Origin: Bacteroidota bacterium
GTDB lineage: Bacteria; Bacteroidota; Bacteroidia; UBA8524
Direction of reading: 5' to 3'
NCBI GenBank assembly: GCA_003531115.1
Contig: DQHT01000148.1
Location: forward strand, 1-9,779
DNA length: 9,779 nucleotides
Part shown: piece by piece, positions 1-6,859 of the stretch
How positions within the stretch are numbered: the stretch's first letter is position 1
How the letters are laid out: every line of letters begins with the position of its first letter
The notes under the pieces: model-generated
The model's input: only the letters and a program-made list of their open reading frames with translations
Databases searched by the model: none
What the model was told of the DNA's origin: nothing
Position numbers and translations under genes: made by a program

Positions 1-671
1 TTGAATACCAGGGACAAAAATGTTCAGCCGCTTCCAGAGCCTATGTTCCGGCATCGATCTGGCCAAAAGTAAAAGAGTTCCTGAAGGCAGATCTGGCGAG
101 TATGAAAATGGGTCCCACTGAGGACTTTAGCAATTTTGTGAATGCCGTTATCGATGAAAAGGCTTTTGATAAAATTGCTTCTTATATCGATCAGGCGAAA
201 AAAGACGGACTGGAGATCGTTGCAGGAGGTACCTACGATAAAAGTAAAGGGTACTTCATTGCACCTACCGTTTTATTGAGCTCCCGCCCTGACTATATCA
301 CCATGTGCGAAGAAATTTTTGGTCCGGTTTTGACCATCTATGTGTATGAAGATGCCAAATACGAGGAGACACTTGATCTGTTGAACGCCACTTCCGTTTA
401 TGCACTCACGGGTTCTATATTCTCTCAGGACCGTTACGCTGCCGAATTGGCTACCCGTAAACTGGAGAATGCTTCAGGAAATTTTTATATCAACGACAAA
501 CCTACAGGAGCGGTAGTCGGACAACAACCTTTCGGTGGAGCGAGAGCATCAGGCACCAACGACAAGGCCGGATCCATGCAAAATTTATTGCGTTGGGTTT
601 CTGCACGGACCATCAAGGAAACGTTTGTACCACCTACTGATTATCGATATCCGTTTTTGGCGGAAGACTAG
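1..671 (+). CDS. pruA: L-glutamate gamma-semialdehyde (1-pyrroline-5-carboxylate) dehydrogenase, C-terminal part
   Basis: This enzyme oxidises glutamate gamma-semialdehyde (from P5C) to glutamate with NAD+, the second step of proline breakdown in the cytosol. The gene runs in from the left edge; the first complete codon is at base 3, and 222 codons precede the TAG at 669-671. The partial protein opens with EYQGQKCSAASRAYVP, where the Cys encoded at 21-23 is the aldehyde dehydrogenase nucleophile. EEIFGPVL follows (the conserved Glu of the cofactor site), then GNFYIND and VGQQPFGGARASGTNDKAG, the aldehyde-anchoring loop typical of P5C dehydrogenases. These blocks resemble the ALDH4A1 type closely, so this is probably the stand-alone enzyme and not a PutA fusion, although the N-terminus is not visible. 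The Met at 102 is internal and not a start. The gene converges on the cytochrome gene, with a repeat element between them. Confidence 0.96.
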   Translation, partial: EYQGQKCSAASRAYVPASIWPKVKEFLKADLASMKMGPTEDFSNFVNAVIDEKAFDKIASYIDQAKKDGLEIVAGGTYDKSKGYFIAPTVLLSSRPDYITMCEEIFGPVLTIYVYEDAKYEETLDLLNATSVYALTGSIFSQDRYAAELATRKLENASGNFYINDKPTGAVVGQQPFGGARASGTNDKAGSMQNLLRWVSARTIKETFVPPTDYRYPFLAED

Positions 672-673
672 CG

Positions 674-761
674 GAGTTATGAGTTATGAGTTATGGGTTA
701 TGAGTTATGAGTTGGAACTTGGAATTTTTCCCCATAACCCATAACCCATAACCCATAACCC
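674..761. repeat. Inverted heptanucleotide-repeat element between convergent genes
   Basis: Five 7-base units (four GAGTTAT and one GGGTTAT) at 674-708 are followed by GAGTT and GGAACTT. After a short A/T-rich centre come four CCCATAA units at 731-758 and a final CCC. The second block is the reverse complement of GGGTTAT, so the two blocks can fold into a long hairpin. In plus-strand RNA most heptads carry one A-C mismatch. In minus-strand RNA the same positions become G-U pairs, so pairing is better for the cytochrome transcript. Its place between the ends of two convergent genes suggests a transcript-end or repeat element. There is no T-run directly after either arm as in a classic intrinsic terminator. 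A weak A/T hairpin (ATTATA, 6-base loop, TATAAT) lies just beyond at 775-792. Confidence 0.85.
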
Positions 762-826
762 GAAACCCCCTGCTATTATAAAAGACTATAATCCTAAGCC
801 TTTCGAAATCCTCAGTAAAGCCCGAC

Positions 827-1801
827 CTATTTATTCACCTCAAACTTCGTCACCTTATTATCAACAGGCGCTACCGAGCGCAGGTACGCATAAATGGCTT
901 TCAGGTCTTCATCCTTCATACCGGCATACATGGCCCAGGGCATAACCGTCTGGTATTCATCAGGGCCAACCGGATTGGGAACAAAATTATCGCGGTAAAC
1001 ACGGAATCGATTCAGGAAATCTTCTTCCGTCATGGTGAGGATACCTGTGGCATGGGGGGTAAGATTGGCTGAACGTACTACCCGCCCGTTACCAATATTG
1101 AATTCAAATCCGCCGGCAAAGGGCTCACCAACAAACTTGCCTTTTTCCTGTTTGGTATGGCAATCGAAACATCCTGCGGCATTGACCATATAACCGCCAT
1201 AAGCAAGCTGATCTGTTTGCGGAGGTATAGCTTGATGTTCAGCCGGTTTTGGAATGGTGCGCACGATCAGGTTCATCGGGAAATCCAGAACAGTTGTCAC
1301 GGTTTCTGTAGCAAGGGGTTTCAAAGAGCGCACATAAGCAATGATGGAATAGATATCCTCCTTGTCCATCTTGCCATAATGCTCATAAGGCATGATAGGG
1401 AAAAGTGGGGTGCCATCTTTACTTACTCCGGATGTAATCGCCCGATAGAGTTCTCCGTCTGTCCAGTCTTTTTTTGCAAAAGGGGTGATATTTCGTGAAA
1501 CGATATCTCCCGGAAAACCAAATTCGCGGTTAAAATGTTCTCCTCCGGTTCCTTCCGTGCCGGGTTTCGGAGGAGCACTAAACTTGTCCCACTCACGAAT
1601 GGCATGGCAATCCATACATAAAGAAACATGGTTGGCGAGGTATTCCCCGCGGGCTAAACGTTCGGGGGTAATTTCAACTGTTATGTCGGGTGCAGGACCA
1701 ACAGTGGGATACGCGACCTGCAGATACGAATATCCACCTCCGGCCACAACGGCAATAAAAAGTACCAGGAATCCCAGTACACGTACTACTTTTTTCATCA
1801 T
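827..1801 (-). CDS. Membrane-anchored di-heme c-type cytochrome
   Basis: The 324-residue protein has an N-terminal hydrophobic segment at about residues 7-29, preceded by MMKK. This is a signal anchor or signal peptide, and no lipoprotein Cys is seen. Two class I cytochrome c modules follow, with heme-binding CMDCH at 62-66 and CFDCH at 211-215. Each module has a likely axial Met in an MP motif, FPIMP (Met137) and TVMPW (Met287), so both hemes probably have His/Met ligation. The modules should sit on the periplasmic face and carry electrons between a dehydrogenase or quinol-oxidising complex and an oxidase. The organisation resembles the cytochrome subunits of periplasmic alcohol- and nicotinate-type dehydrogenases, but no dehydrogenase partner is in the window, so the partner is unknown. 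ATG at 1801 is followed by a second ATG; the start is uncertain by one codon. There is no Shine-Dalgarno sequence. The stop is TAG. Confidence 0.92.
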   Translation of the reverse strand: MMKKVVRVLGFLVLFIAVVAGGGYSYLQVAYPTVGPAPDITVEITPERLARGEYLANHVSLCMDCHAIREWDKFSAPPKPGTEGTGGEHFNREFGFPGDIVSRNITPFAKKDWTDGELYRAITSGVSKDGTPLFPIMPYEHYGKMDKEDIYSIIAYVRSLKPLATETVTTVLDFPMNLIVRTIPKPAEHQAIPPQTDQLAYGGYMVNAAGCFDCHTKQEKGKFVGEPFAGGFEFNIGNGRVVRSANLTPHATGILTMTEEDFLNRFRVYRDNFVPNPVGPDEYQTVMPWAMYAGMKDEDLKAIYAYLRSVAPVDNKVTKFEVNK

Positions 1802-1820
1802 TTTTGATTTAGGTTCAATA

Positions 1821-1851
1821 CGAATATAGAAATTAAACGCTAATAGTCAAG
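1821..1851 (-). promoter_or_regulatory. Candidate Bacteroidota-type promoter for the cytochrome gene
   Basis: On the minus strand CTTG (1851-1848), a 19-base spacer and TATATTCG (1828-1821) match the Bacteroidota pattern TTTG-N19-TAnnTTTG in 3 of 4 and 7 of 8 positions. Transcription would begin near 1815, giving a leader of roughly 14 bases before the ATG at 1801. The spacing is right, but each element has a mismatch. Confidence 0.4.
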
Positions 1852-1919
1852 GGGTTCTGAGGTGTCTCTCTCTTAGATATTCGTAAAATTGGAGATTGCA
1901 GATATTAATAAAGGCGAAG

Positions 1920-1975
1920 GGGTTCAGGGTATCGGGTTCTGGGTTCTGGGTTTTGGAACTTTTTTATTGGAACTT
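1920..1975 (+). repeat. Second heptanucleotide array with GGAACTT tag
   Basis: Five 7-base units (GGGTTCA, GGGTATC, GGGTTCT, GGGTTCT, GGGTTTT) fill 1920-1954 and are followed directly by GGAACTT, the same tag that ends the first array at 674-720. A single further GGGTTCT lies at 1852-1858. TTGGAACTT occurs at 1953-1961 and again at 1967-1975, the second copy inside the last codons of the hybrid kinase (Leu-Lys-Phe-Gln). The array lies between the start of the cytochrome gene and the end of the kinase gene, both on the minus strand. No inverted second arm is seen here, unlike the first array. Confidence 0.75.
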
Positions 1976-4900
1976 AAGCTTCACTAGCTTCTCATACTTC
2001 AGCAGGGTAAGTTTCAAATGCTGAAAATCGATGGGCTTGGAGATATAATCGTCCATACCCTGAGCCATATACCTTTCCCTGTCGCCTTCCATGGCGTTGG
2101 CGGTCATGGCGATAATATGCGGGCAGTCTTCGCCCTTCATCGAGCGGATGACTCGTGTGGCCTCTGTGCCATCCATTTCGGGCATCTGGATGTCCATAAG
2201 GATGAGATCATACTCCTTCTGTTTTACGGCATTAACAGCTTCCATACCATTGGTAACCATATCGGCATGATAACCTAAACGATCGAGCACGGTGAGGGCA
2301 AGTTTTTGATTAAAAAGGTTGTCTTCTGCCAAGAGTATACGCAGGTTCTTTTCACCCTGATCCGTAGCTTCATTGCCCGTTATTGCCGGTTTTTCCTGAA
2401 GGGCGTCTTCTGGCGAAAGCAGGTTGTTGACCGACTGAAGCAAGACCATATGTTTCACCGGTTTTGTAAGGGCATCATCCAAAAAGGAGCTCCCTTTTAC
2501 TTCCGGATGCATGTTTAAAGAGCTTAACATCAGGATAGGAGTCGACAGCCCAAAGGACCGGATGGCCTGGGCAGTTTCAAAACCATCCAGATCCGGCATG
2601 GCATAGTCGAGTACAAATAATGCAGGACGGTATCCCTGGCGTAGGGCTTCCAGCATGGCTTTTGGTCTCAGGTAAACGGTGGGACTTGCTCCCCAGCGTC
2701 TGAACTGGTGCTCCAGTATTTTCAGGTTGGTCACGTTGTCGTCGACCACACAAATGGGTTGGTCCTGCAGTTTTGAAAAGTCGGGATAGAGATCTTTAGC
2801 CGTGGCCGGGTGCAGGGGTATTTGAAAATAAAACTCAGAACCCTGCCCAACCTGACTCTGCACACCAATTTCTCCGTCCATGGCTTTAACCAGGCGGGTA
2901 CAAATGGCCAGTCCTAAACCGGTACCTCCATATTTCCTGGTCGTTGAGCTGTCGACCTGACTAAAAGCCTGGAAAAGTTTGACTCTGGCTTCTTCAGGGA
3001 TGCCTATTCCGGTATCTTTTACCGTAAAACGAATAAAGGCTCCTTCATCTATCCCGCTTACTGTAATGAGTATTTCGCCCTCATCGGTAAATTTTACGGC
3101 ATTGCTGGTCAGGTTGATCAGGATCTGACGCAGGCGGGTTACATCGCCAAGGATGGAGTCGGGTAGGTCTTCGTCAACGATATAGAGCAGTTCCAACCCT
3201 TTTTCTCCAGCTTTCGAAGCAAGCAGATCCAGGGTTTCGCCGATCGTTTGTTCGATGCTCAGGGGATGGAATTCGAGCTCCATTTTCCCGGATTCAATTT
3301 TCGAAAAATCGAGGATATCGTTGATGATGGCCAGCAAACTATCGCCGCTCATTTTAATCGTATCCACAAAATCCTGCTGTTCTTCATTTAAAGGGGTGAA
3401 TTCCATTAAAGAAGTCATGCCAAGAATACCGTTTAATGGAGTACGGATTTCATGACTCATGGTGGCCAAAAATTCGGCTTTGGCACGGGCCGCCATTTCG
3501 GCGTTTTCTTTGGCTTCGATCAATTCAGCCTGGTATTGCAGCGCTTCAAGGTCACGTTCAATCCATTCACCCATCGAACGCAGGAAGGATATTTCTCCGT
3601 CACTGAAAGGAATATTCCTCTTGTCTTCACTGAAGAAATTGAGGCTACCAAAAAGTTCGTCGTTTACATAGATGAGAATTCCGATAAAAGAACGTTTCTG
3701 ATACTTTTTAAAGGCCCTGCTTTTCGCATAGGGGCTGTTCTCCATATCATCGATCGCCAGAATGCGGTTTTCACGGATAAGCAGGTTGGTATAACTTGTT
3801 GCAACATCACTGCGATACCCCGGAGAAAACTCCCTGATAATCGGAGAAATGTTTTGGATTTCGAACTCATTTTCTTCCAGTTTATTGATGAGTCCGAATT
3901 CCATCCCAAAAAACCCACGACCGATCTCAATGGTTTTTTGAAAGCGTTCATATGGATCGTCGATCTGAATAACCGCTTCGTATAGCTGCCTTAAAGCTTC
4001 TTCCTGTCTTTTCCCGTTTAATTCAAGCTGACGGAACAGGCTGATATCCTGCTGTATGGTCGCATACGCGAGAATCTGGCCATCTTCACCAATAACAGGG
4101 AAAAAGCTGGCCTGAACGGGAATAAGGGTGCCGTTTTGAATATTTTTCAGGTGCACACGTCCGCTCCACGATTCTCTTTTTTTAAGTGCAGGTATGATCT
4201 CCCTGGTATAGATGGCTGCAGTGTCTTTGTCAAGAACCTCAAGAATACGTTTCCTTTTCAGGAGCTTCATTTCAGGCAGGCTGGCCATTTTTCTTCCCGC
4301 GTCATTGACAAAGGTGATCCGGAAATCCTTGTCGGTAAGTCCGATAAAATCCGTCGAATTTTCGATAACCAGGTTATTGATGAACAACTGACTAACGAGT
4401 GCGGCTTTTTCCTGATAAGCTTCTGCCAGACGAAGGTTTTGTTCGTTCAGACTTTCCTGCTTTTTACGCAATTCACTATTCAATTCCAGGAGTTGTTCAT
4501 TGTGCTTCTGATAGCTCAATAAAAGTGGGCGCACCACGATAAACAATTCAAGGATGAGCAGGAGGCCAATGAGCAATGACATGGCTAGCTCAAAACGTTT
4601 GATATTTCCGATCTGTTTCCTGCTGTCGTATTGGATCTCATTCACCGCTGCATCCATCCCCTCCAAATAGGCATTGGAATTCAGTATCAGCCTTGCCATA
4701 CTTGCCCGGCTTGTGTCGCCGGCAATGATACCAAGCATAACACCTTTGAGATCCAGAAACAGCCGGTCGACCTCAGCCATGGAGGCTTGTTTGGCTTCAG
4801 ACTTAAGCAGGTCGGAGCGATCCTCATTGAGAATATAATCGTGATGGTAGCTCCAGTTATTGATGCTGTGTTGGGCGGAATCAGCGTAGCTGCTGTGGCC

Positions 4901-5083
4901 CTGGGCGAAAAGAAGGAGTTCTTTGGTTGCCTTTTCGGAAAGCATCCGCTGTTTTCCCGACCGGTTGATCAGGGAGGCGTCATCGTTCCTTTTCTGAAGC
5001 AAAAACTGGCTGAGTACCTGTGCCAGAATAAGCAGAATAGCTATGCTGGCTAAAGAAACGGTATAGACCTTGTTACGGTTCAT
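1964..5083 (-). CDS. Hybrid sensor histidine kinase: PilJ/NarX-like sensor, PAS, GAF-like, two receivers
   Basis: This 1039-residue inner-membrane protein senses a signal and passes phosphate internally to its receivers. In order: a membrane span at about 8-30; a periplasmic domain of about 130 residues that starts with [13 protein letters not shown] (40-52), like the PilJ/NarX family; a second span at about 166-187; a coiled coil (190-230); PAS (about 237-350); a GAF-like domain (about 375-512); HisKA with SHEIRTP and phospho-acceptor His544; HATPase_c with the N box at 657-661, DTGIGIP at 690-696 and GGTGLGLAI at 719-727. Receiver 1 has Asp781, Asp782, phospho-acceptor Asp826 and Lys874. 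Receiver 2 has Glu920, Asp921, Asp964 and Lys1016. All catalytic residues are present. There is no histidine phosphotransfer domain. It is divergent from the NtrC-type regulator 65 bases away, a likely target directly or through a separate phosphotransfer protein. The ligand is unknown. Confidence 0.95.
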   Translation of the reverse strand: MNRNKVYTVSLASIAILLILAQVLSQFLLQKRNDDASLINRSGKQRMLSEKATKELLLFAQGHSSYADSAQHSINNWSYHHDYILNEDRSDLLKSEAKQASMAEVDRLFLDLKGVMLGIIAGDTSRASMARLILNSNAYLEGMDAAVNEIQYDSRKQIGNIKRFELAMSLLIGLLLILELFIVVRPLLLSYQKHNEQLLELNSELRKKQESLNEQNLRLAEAYQEKAALVSQLFINNLVIENSTDFIGLTDKDFRITFVNDAGRKMASLPEMKLLKRKRILEVLDKDTAAIYTREIIPALKKRESWSGRVHLKNIQNGTLIPVQASFFPVIGEDGQILAYATIQQDISLFRQLELNGKRQEEALRQLYEAVIQIDDPYERFQKTIEIGRGFFGMEFGLINKLEENEFEIQNISPIIREFSPGYRSDVATSYTNLLIRENRILAIDDMENSPYAKSRAFKKYQKRSFIGILIYVNDELFGSLNFFSEDKRNIPFSDGEISFLRSMGEWIERDLEALQYQAELIEAKENAEMAARAKAEFLATMSHEIRTPLNGILGMTSLMEFTPLNEEQQDFVDTIKMSGDSLLAIINDILDFSKIESGKMELEFHPLSIEQTIGETLDLLASKAGEKGLELLYIVDEDLPDSILGDVTRLRQILINLTSNAVKFTDEGEILITVSGIDEGAFIRFTVKDTGIGIPEEARVKLFQAFSQVDSSTTRKYGGTGLGLAICTRLVKAMDGEIGVQSQVGQGSEFYFQIPLHPATAKDLYPDFSKLQDQPICVVDDNVTNLKILEHQFRRWGASPTVYLRPKAMLEALRQGYRPALFVLDYAMPDLDGFETAQAIRSFGLSTPILMLSSLNMHPEVKGSSFLDDALTKPVKHMVLLQSVNNLLSPEDALQEKPAITGNEATDQGEKNLRILLAEDNLFNQKLALTVLDRLGYHADMVTNGMEAVNAVKQKEYDLILMDIQMPEMDGTEATRVIRSMKGEDCPHIIAMTANAMEGDRERYMAQGMDDYISKPIDFQHLKLTLLKYEKLVKLKFQ

Positions 5084-5148
5084 TCAGTATTTTGATCACA
5101 ATGTTTTCAATTCTAGGTTATTTTGCATGTTTTTAAGAACAATTTTAT
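5084..5148. promoter_or_regulatory. Divergent intergenic region between hybrid kinase and regulator
   Basis: These 65 A/T-rich bases separate two start codons facing away from each other, so both promoters should lie here or reach into the genes. Plus-strand TTATTTTG (5118-5125) matches TAnnTTTG in 7 of 8 positions, but the nearest TTTG (5091-5094) is 23 bases upstream, longer than usual. On the minus strand TAGAATTG is a similar near match with no TTTG at the right distance. I therefore place no firm promoter. Neither start has a Shine-Dalgarno sequence. Confidence 0.4.
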
Positions 5149-6498
5149 ATGAATAGCAGAGGGTGTATTCTAATAGTGGATGACGAGGATGACTTGAGGA
5201 ATTTGATGGCCCGTGTGCTGGAGCTGGAAGATTTCACCGTGTATACTGCATCGACCCCGGCTCAGGCTTTTAACATCCTGGAAAACAAGCCGGTAGAAGT
5301 TGTTGTGAGCGACGTGCGTTTGGAAGTGGCCAATGGATTGGACCTCATTCCCGAATACAAACAAAAAAAGCCTTTTGCTGAAATTATTATGCTAACGGCA
5401 TATGGAAATATTCCCGATGGCGTGAATTCCATTAAAAGAGGCGCGTTTGACTACCTGACTAAGGGCGACGACAATATTCGTATCGTACCTGTGGTTGAAA
5501 AAGCCCTTGAAAAAGCACGCATATCCACCCAGTTATTTAAGCTGGAAGCCGATACCCCTGTTACGGGTTTTGATGCGGTAATAGGGGAGAGTCCGGCATT
5601 AAAGTCAGCTATTAAACTCGCTACCCGTGTAGCCGGTTCCGATCTGAGCGTGCTGCTTACCGGAGAAACTGGAACCGGAAAAGAGGTCTTTGCCAATGCT
5701 ATCCATCATGCCAGCAAACGCAATAAAAAACCGTTTATGGCGCTTAACTGTTCGGCACTGGGAAAAGAGCTTCTGGAAAGCGAACTATTTGGTCACGTGA
5801 AAGGCTCATTTACAGGCGCTACGGGTGACAAAACAGGATTTTTTGAAGCCGCAGCCGGAGGAACCCTTTTTCTGGATGAGATCGGAGAAATGAGCCTCGA
5901 CCTGCAGGCAAAATTGCTGCGGGTTCTTGAAACCAGTATGTATTATATGGTTGGCAGTACGAAAGAGAAAAAGGCTGATGTGCGTATCATCGCAGCAACA
6001 AACCGTGACCTGCTTACCGAAGCCGAGGCAGGTAATTTCAGGCTCGATCTGTATTATCGCCTGAGCACCTTTGTCGTCGAATTACCTCCCCTCAATAAGC
6101 GTGGCGATGATGTAATTATATTGGCTGAATATTTTGTAAAACAAGCAGCTGGACGAATGGGAATGGCTGTCCCCAAATTCAGTAAAGCACTGATCAATGC
6201 CCTGAAACAACATGCCTGGAAAGGAAATTTGCGGGAGCTTAAAAATGTGATGGAAAGGGCCTTAATACTTTGCGACAGCGGGGAACTGGATGTGGAATTA
6301 TTGCCCCAGGATTTTAATGGCGGACATGGAGGAGCTGCCTTGGTTCGTCCGAATGCTACAGTAGATCTTGCCAGCCTGGAAAAAGATCATATAGCCAATA
6401 TGCTTGCCTTTACGGGGGGCAATAAAACACGTACTGCGGATATTTTGGGCATCGGCATAGCTACCCTGTACCGCAAAATTCAGGAATACGGCATTTAA
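5149..6498 (+). CDS. NtrC-family sigma-54-dependent response regulator
   Basis: This 449-residue cytoplasmic regulator uses ATP to open promoters held by sigma-54 RNA polymerase when its receiver is phosphorylated. The receiver (about 6-122) has Asp11 and Asp12, phospho-acceptor Asp55, Thr83 and Lys105. The AAA+ domain (about 143-370) has Walker A GETGTGKE (172-179), the sigma-54 contact loop GSFTGA (219-224, usually GAFTGA), Walker B GGTLFLDE (237-244), the arginine region FRLDLYYRLS and the sensor 2 region GNLREL (359-364). A Fis-type helix-turn-helix closes the protein (about 424-446, KTRTADILGIGIATLYRKI). The receiver differs slightly from the norm: LE replaces MP after Asp55 and Gly follows Lys105 instead of Pro. 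ATG 5149 gives a complete receiver, with A/T-rich DNA in front. It lies between two kinases. I found no convincing -24/-12 promoter in the following intergenic region. Confidence 0.96.
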   Translation: MNSRGCILIVDDEDDLRNLMARVLELEDFTVYTASTPAQAFNILENKPVEVVVSDVRLEVANGLDLIPEYKQKKPFAEIIMLTAYGNIPDGVNSIKRGAFDYLTKGDDNIRIVPVVEKALEKARISTQLFKLEADTPVTGFDAVIGESPALKSAIKLATRVAGSDLSVLLTGETGTGKEVFANAIHHASKRNKKPFMALNCSALGKELLESELFGHVKGSFTGATGDKTGFFEAAAGGTLFLDEIGEMSLDLQAKLLRVLETSMYYMVGSTKEKKADVRIIAATNRDLLTEAEAGNFRLDLYYRLSTFVVELPPLNKRGDDVIILAEYFVKQAAGRMGMAVPKFSKALINALKQHAWKGNLRELKNVMERALILCDSGELDVELLPQDFNGGHGGAALVRPNATVDLASLEKDHIANMLAFTGGNKTRTADILGIGIATLYRKIQEYGI

Positions 6499-6503
6499 CC
6501 ATG

Positions 6504-6543
6504 TCGAAATGAAAGGATTTCCTATCAAAATGAGAGGGTTTTC
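6504..6543 (+). promoter_or_regulatory. Pair of dyad sites in 21-base register, possible activator sites
   Basis: TCGAAATGAAAGGATTTCC (6504-6522) is repeated as TCAAAATGAGAGGGTTTTC (6525-6543), with 15 of 19 bases identical and all four changes transitions. Each copy is a dyad: GAAAT-N6-ATTTC at 6506-6521 and AAAA-N8-TTTT at 6527-6542. The centres are 21 bases apart, two helical turns, so two dimers would bind one face of the DNA. That arrangement is typical of enhancer sites for NtrC-type regulators, and such a regulator ends six bases upstream. Binding by it is inference. Confidence 0.4.
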
Positions 6544-6546
6544 TTT

Positions 6547-6556
6547 TGGCATGCCA
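6547..6556. repeat. Perfect 10-base palindrome TGGCATGCCA
   Basis: The 10 bases equal their own reverse complement. The half TGGCATG returns at 6606 and 6624, which suggests a shared recognition motif. It may be an operator, but no specific binding protein can be named. Confidence 0.3.
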
Positions 6557-6575
6557 GAATAAAAAAGCCATAAAC

Positions 6576-6606
6576 AACACTAAAATCAGTGTTTTAAGTT
6601 TTTTTT
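6576..6606 (+). terminator. Weak candidate intrinsic terminator after the regulator gene
   Basis: AACACT (6576-6581), a 6-base loop and AGTGTT (6588-6593) form a perfect 6-bp stem. Five bases later comes a run of eight Ts (6599-6606). The stem is short, A/T-rich and set back from the T-run, so termination may be partial. Confidence 0.35.
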
Positions 6607-6632
6607 GGCATGATTGACATGACTGGCATGTT
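6606..6632 (+). repeat. Three tandem 9-base units (TGRCATGNY)
   Basis: TGGCATGAT, TGACATGAC and TGGCATGTT follow one another without a gap. The first and third share TGGCATG with the palindrome at 6547-6556. TGGC resembles the -24 half of a sigma-54 promoter, but no GC occurs ten bases after the GG in any copy, so this is not called a promoter. Confidence 0.4.
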
Positions 6633-6666
6633 TTTTCGAATCTATCCTGCAAGAACAAGCGAGTTT

Positions 6667-6710
6667 GTTTGTGAAACCAGGGATAGGTTTGGATAGGTTA
6701 TCTCACAAAC
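6667..6710 (+). promoter_or_regulatory. Inverted repeat enclosing doubled GGATAGGTT and a TAGGTTTG box
   Basis: GTTTGTGA (6667-6674) and TCACAAAC (6703-6710) are perfect reverse complements 28 bases apart. Between them GGATAGGTT occurs at 6681-6689 and again at 6691-6699, a 10-base period. Inside this, TAGGTTTG (6684-6691) matches the Bacteroidota -7 box TAnnTTTG exactly. The nearest upstream TTTG (6664-6667) is 16 bases away, shorter than the usual 19, so promoter function is uncertain. If it is used, transcription would start near 6697, ahead of the leader ORF and hairpin. Confidence 0.4.
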
Positions 6711-6723
6711 GACAGCAATCTTA

Positions 6724-6750
6724 ATGATTACCGCCTCGTTCAACTATTAA
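6724..6750 (+). CDS. Possible 8-codon leader peptide
   Basis: ATG at 6724 opens an ORF encoding MITASFNY and ending in TAA at 6748-6750. The stop overlaps the first bases of the left arm of the hairpin at 6749-6836. A ribosome reaching the stop would cover that arm, the geometry expected for translation-controlled attenuation. There is no run of one amino acid to identify a controlling tRNA and no Shine-Dalgarno sequence. An ORF this short can occur by chance, so position is the only argument for it. Confidence 0.2.
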   Translation: MITASFNY

Positions 6751-6836
6751 AAAACAGGCCTCCGGTCTATATCGGTTGCAGGGAACATTACCATAGGACT
6801 ATCGTCATGTTAGTTCAGACCGGAGCCTGTTTTTTT
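6749..6836. terminator. Long-armed hairpin with T-run, likely bidirectional terminator or attenuator
   Basis: The left arm at 6749-6768 (six As, CAGGCCTCCGGTCT) pairs with the right arm at 6817-6836 (AGACCGGAGCCTG and seven Ts) along nearly its full length, with a single bulged C. The A-run on the left and T-run on the right give a terminator form on either strand. The 48-base loop (6769-6816) is unusually long for an intrinsic terminator and could hold alternative pairing or a small RNA. The right arm ends 23 bases before the start of the 28-codon peptide, which suits control of the peptide and kinase genes by read-through. Confidence 0.65.
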
Positions 6837-6859
6837 ATTAATCCTAATTTTTTTCAGGT

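Larger units (their letters stand above)
6499..6859 (+). other. Structured 361-base interval between regulator and small membrane peptide
   Basis: This stretch holds no convincing gene longer than a few codons, yet it is full of short ordered sequence. In order it contains a pair of 16-base dyads 21 bases apart, a perfect TGGCATGCCA palindrome, a weak hairpin before a T-run, three tandem 9-base units, an 8-base inverted repeat enclosing a doubled GGATAGGTT, a possible 8-codon leader ORF and a long-armed hairpin with seven Ts. Each is listed separately. The simplest reading is the 3' end of the regulator transcript followed by the control region of the downstream peptide and kinase. I saw no -24/-12 sigma-54 promoter with a correctly spaced GG and GC. 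Confidence 0.7.

Noticed and set aside
102..671. P5C dehydrogenase starting at the Met at 102
   Set aside because: The same frame is open to the left edge and encodes the conserved catalytic-Cys block, so the Met is internal.
535..744. Plus-strand ORF of 69 codons
   Set aside because: It lies in another frame over the pruA 3' end and the heptamer repeats; its C-terminal part is translated repeat.
674..761. CRISPR array
   Set aside because: Units are 7 bases without spacers and no cas gene is near.
3452..3985. 177-codon plus-strand ORF
   Set aside because: It is antisense to the GAF-like and coiled-coil part of the hybrid kinase, which has clear domains throughout; no recognisable motif in the antisense frame.
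6509..6562. 17-codon ORF after the regulator
   Set aside because: No ribosome site or recognisable sequence, and it lies across the dyads and palindrome, which explain the sequence better.
6547..6640. Sigma-54 -24/-12 promoter at the TGGCAT motifs
   Set aside because: No GC dinucleotide falls ten bases after the GG in any copy on either strand.
6746..6840. Miniature inverted-repeat transposon with ATTA target duplication
   Set aside because: The arms have A- and T-runs expected of a terminator, and ATTA is too short and A/T-rich to be meaningful. A second genomic copy would reopen the idea.
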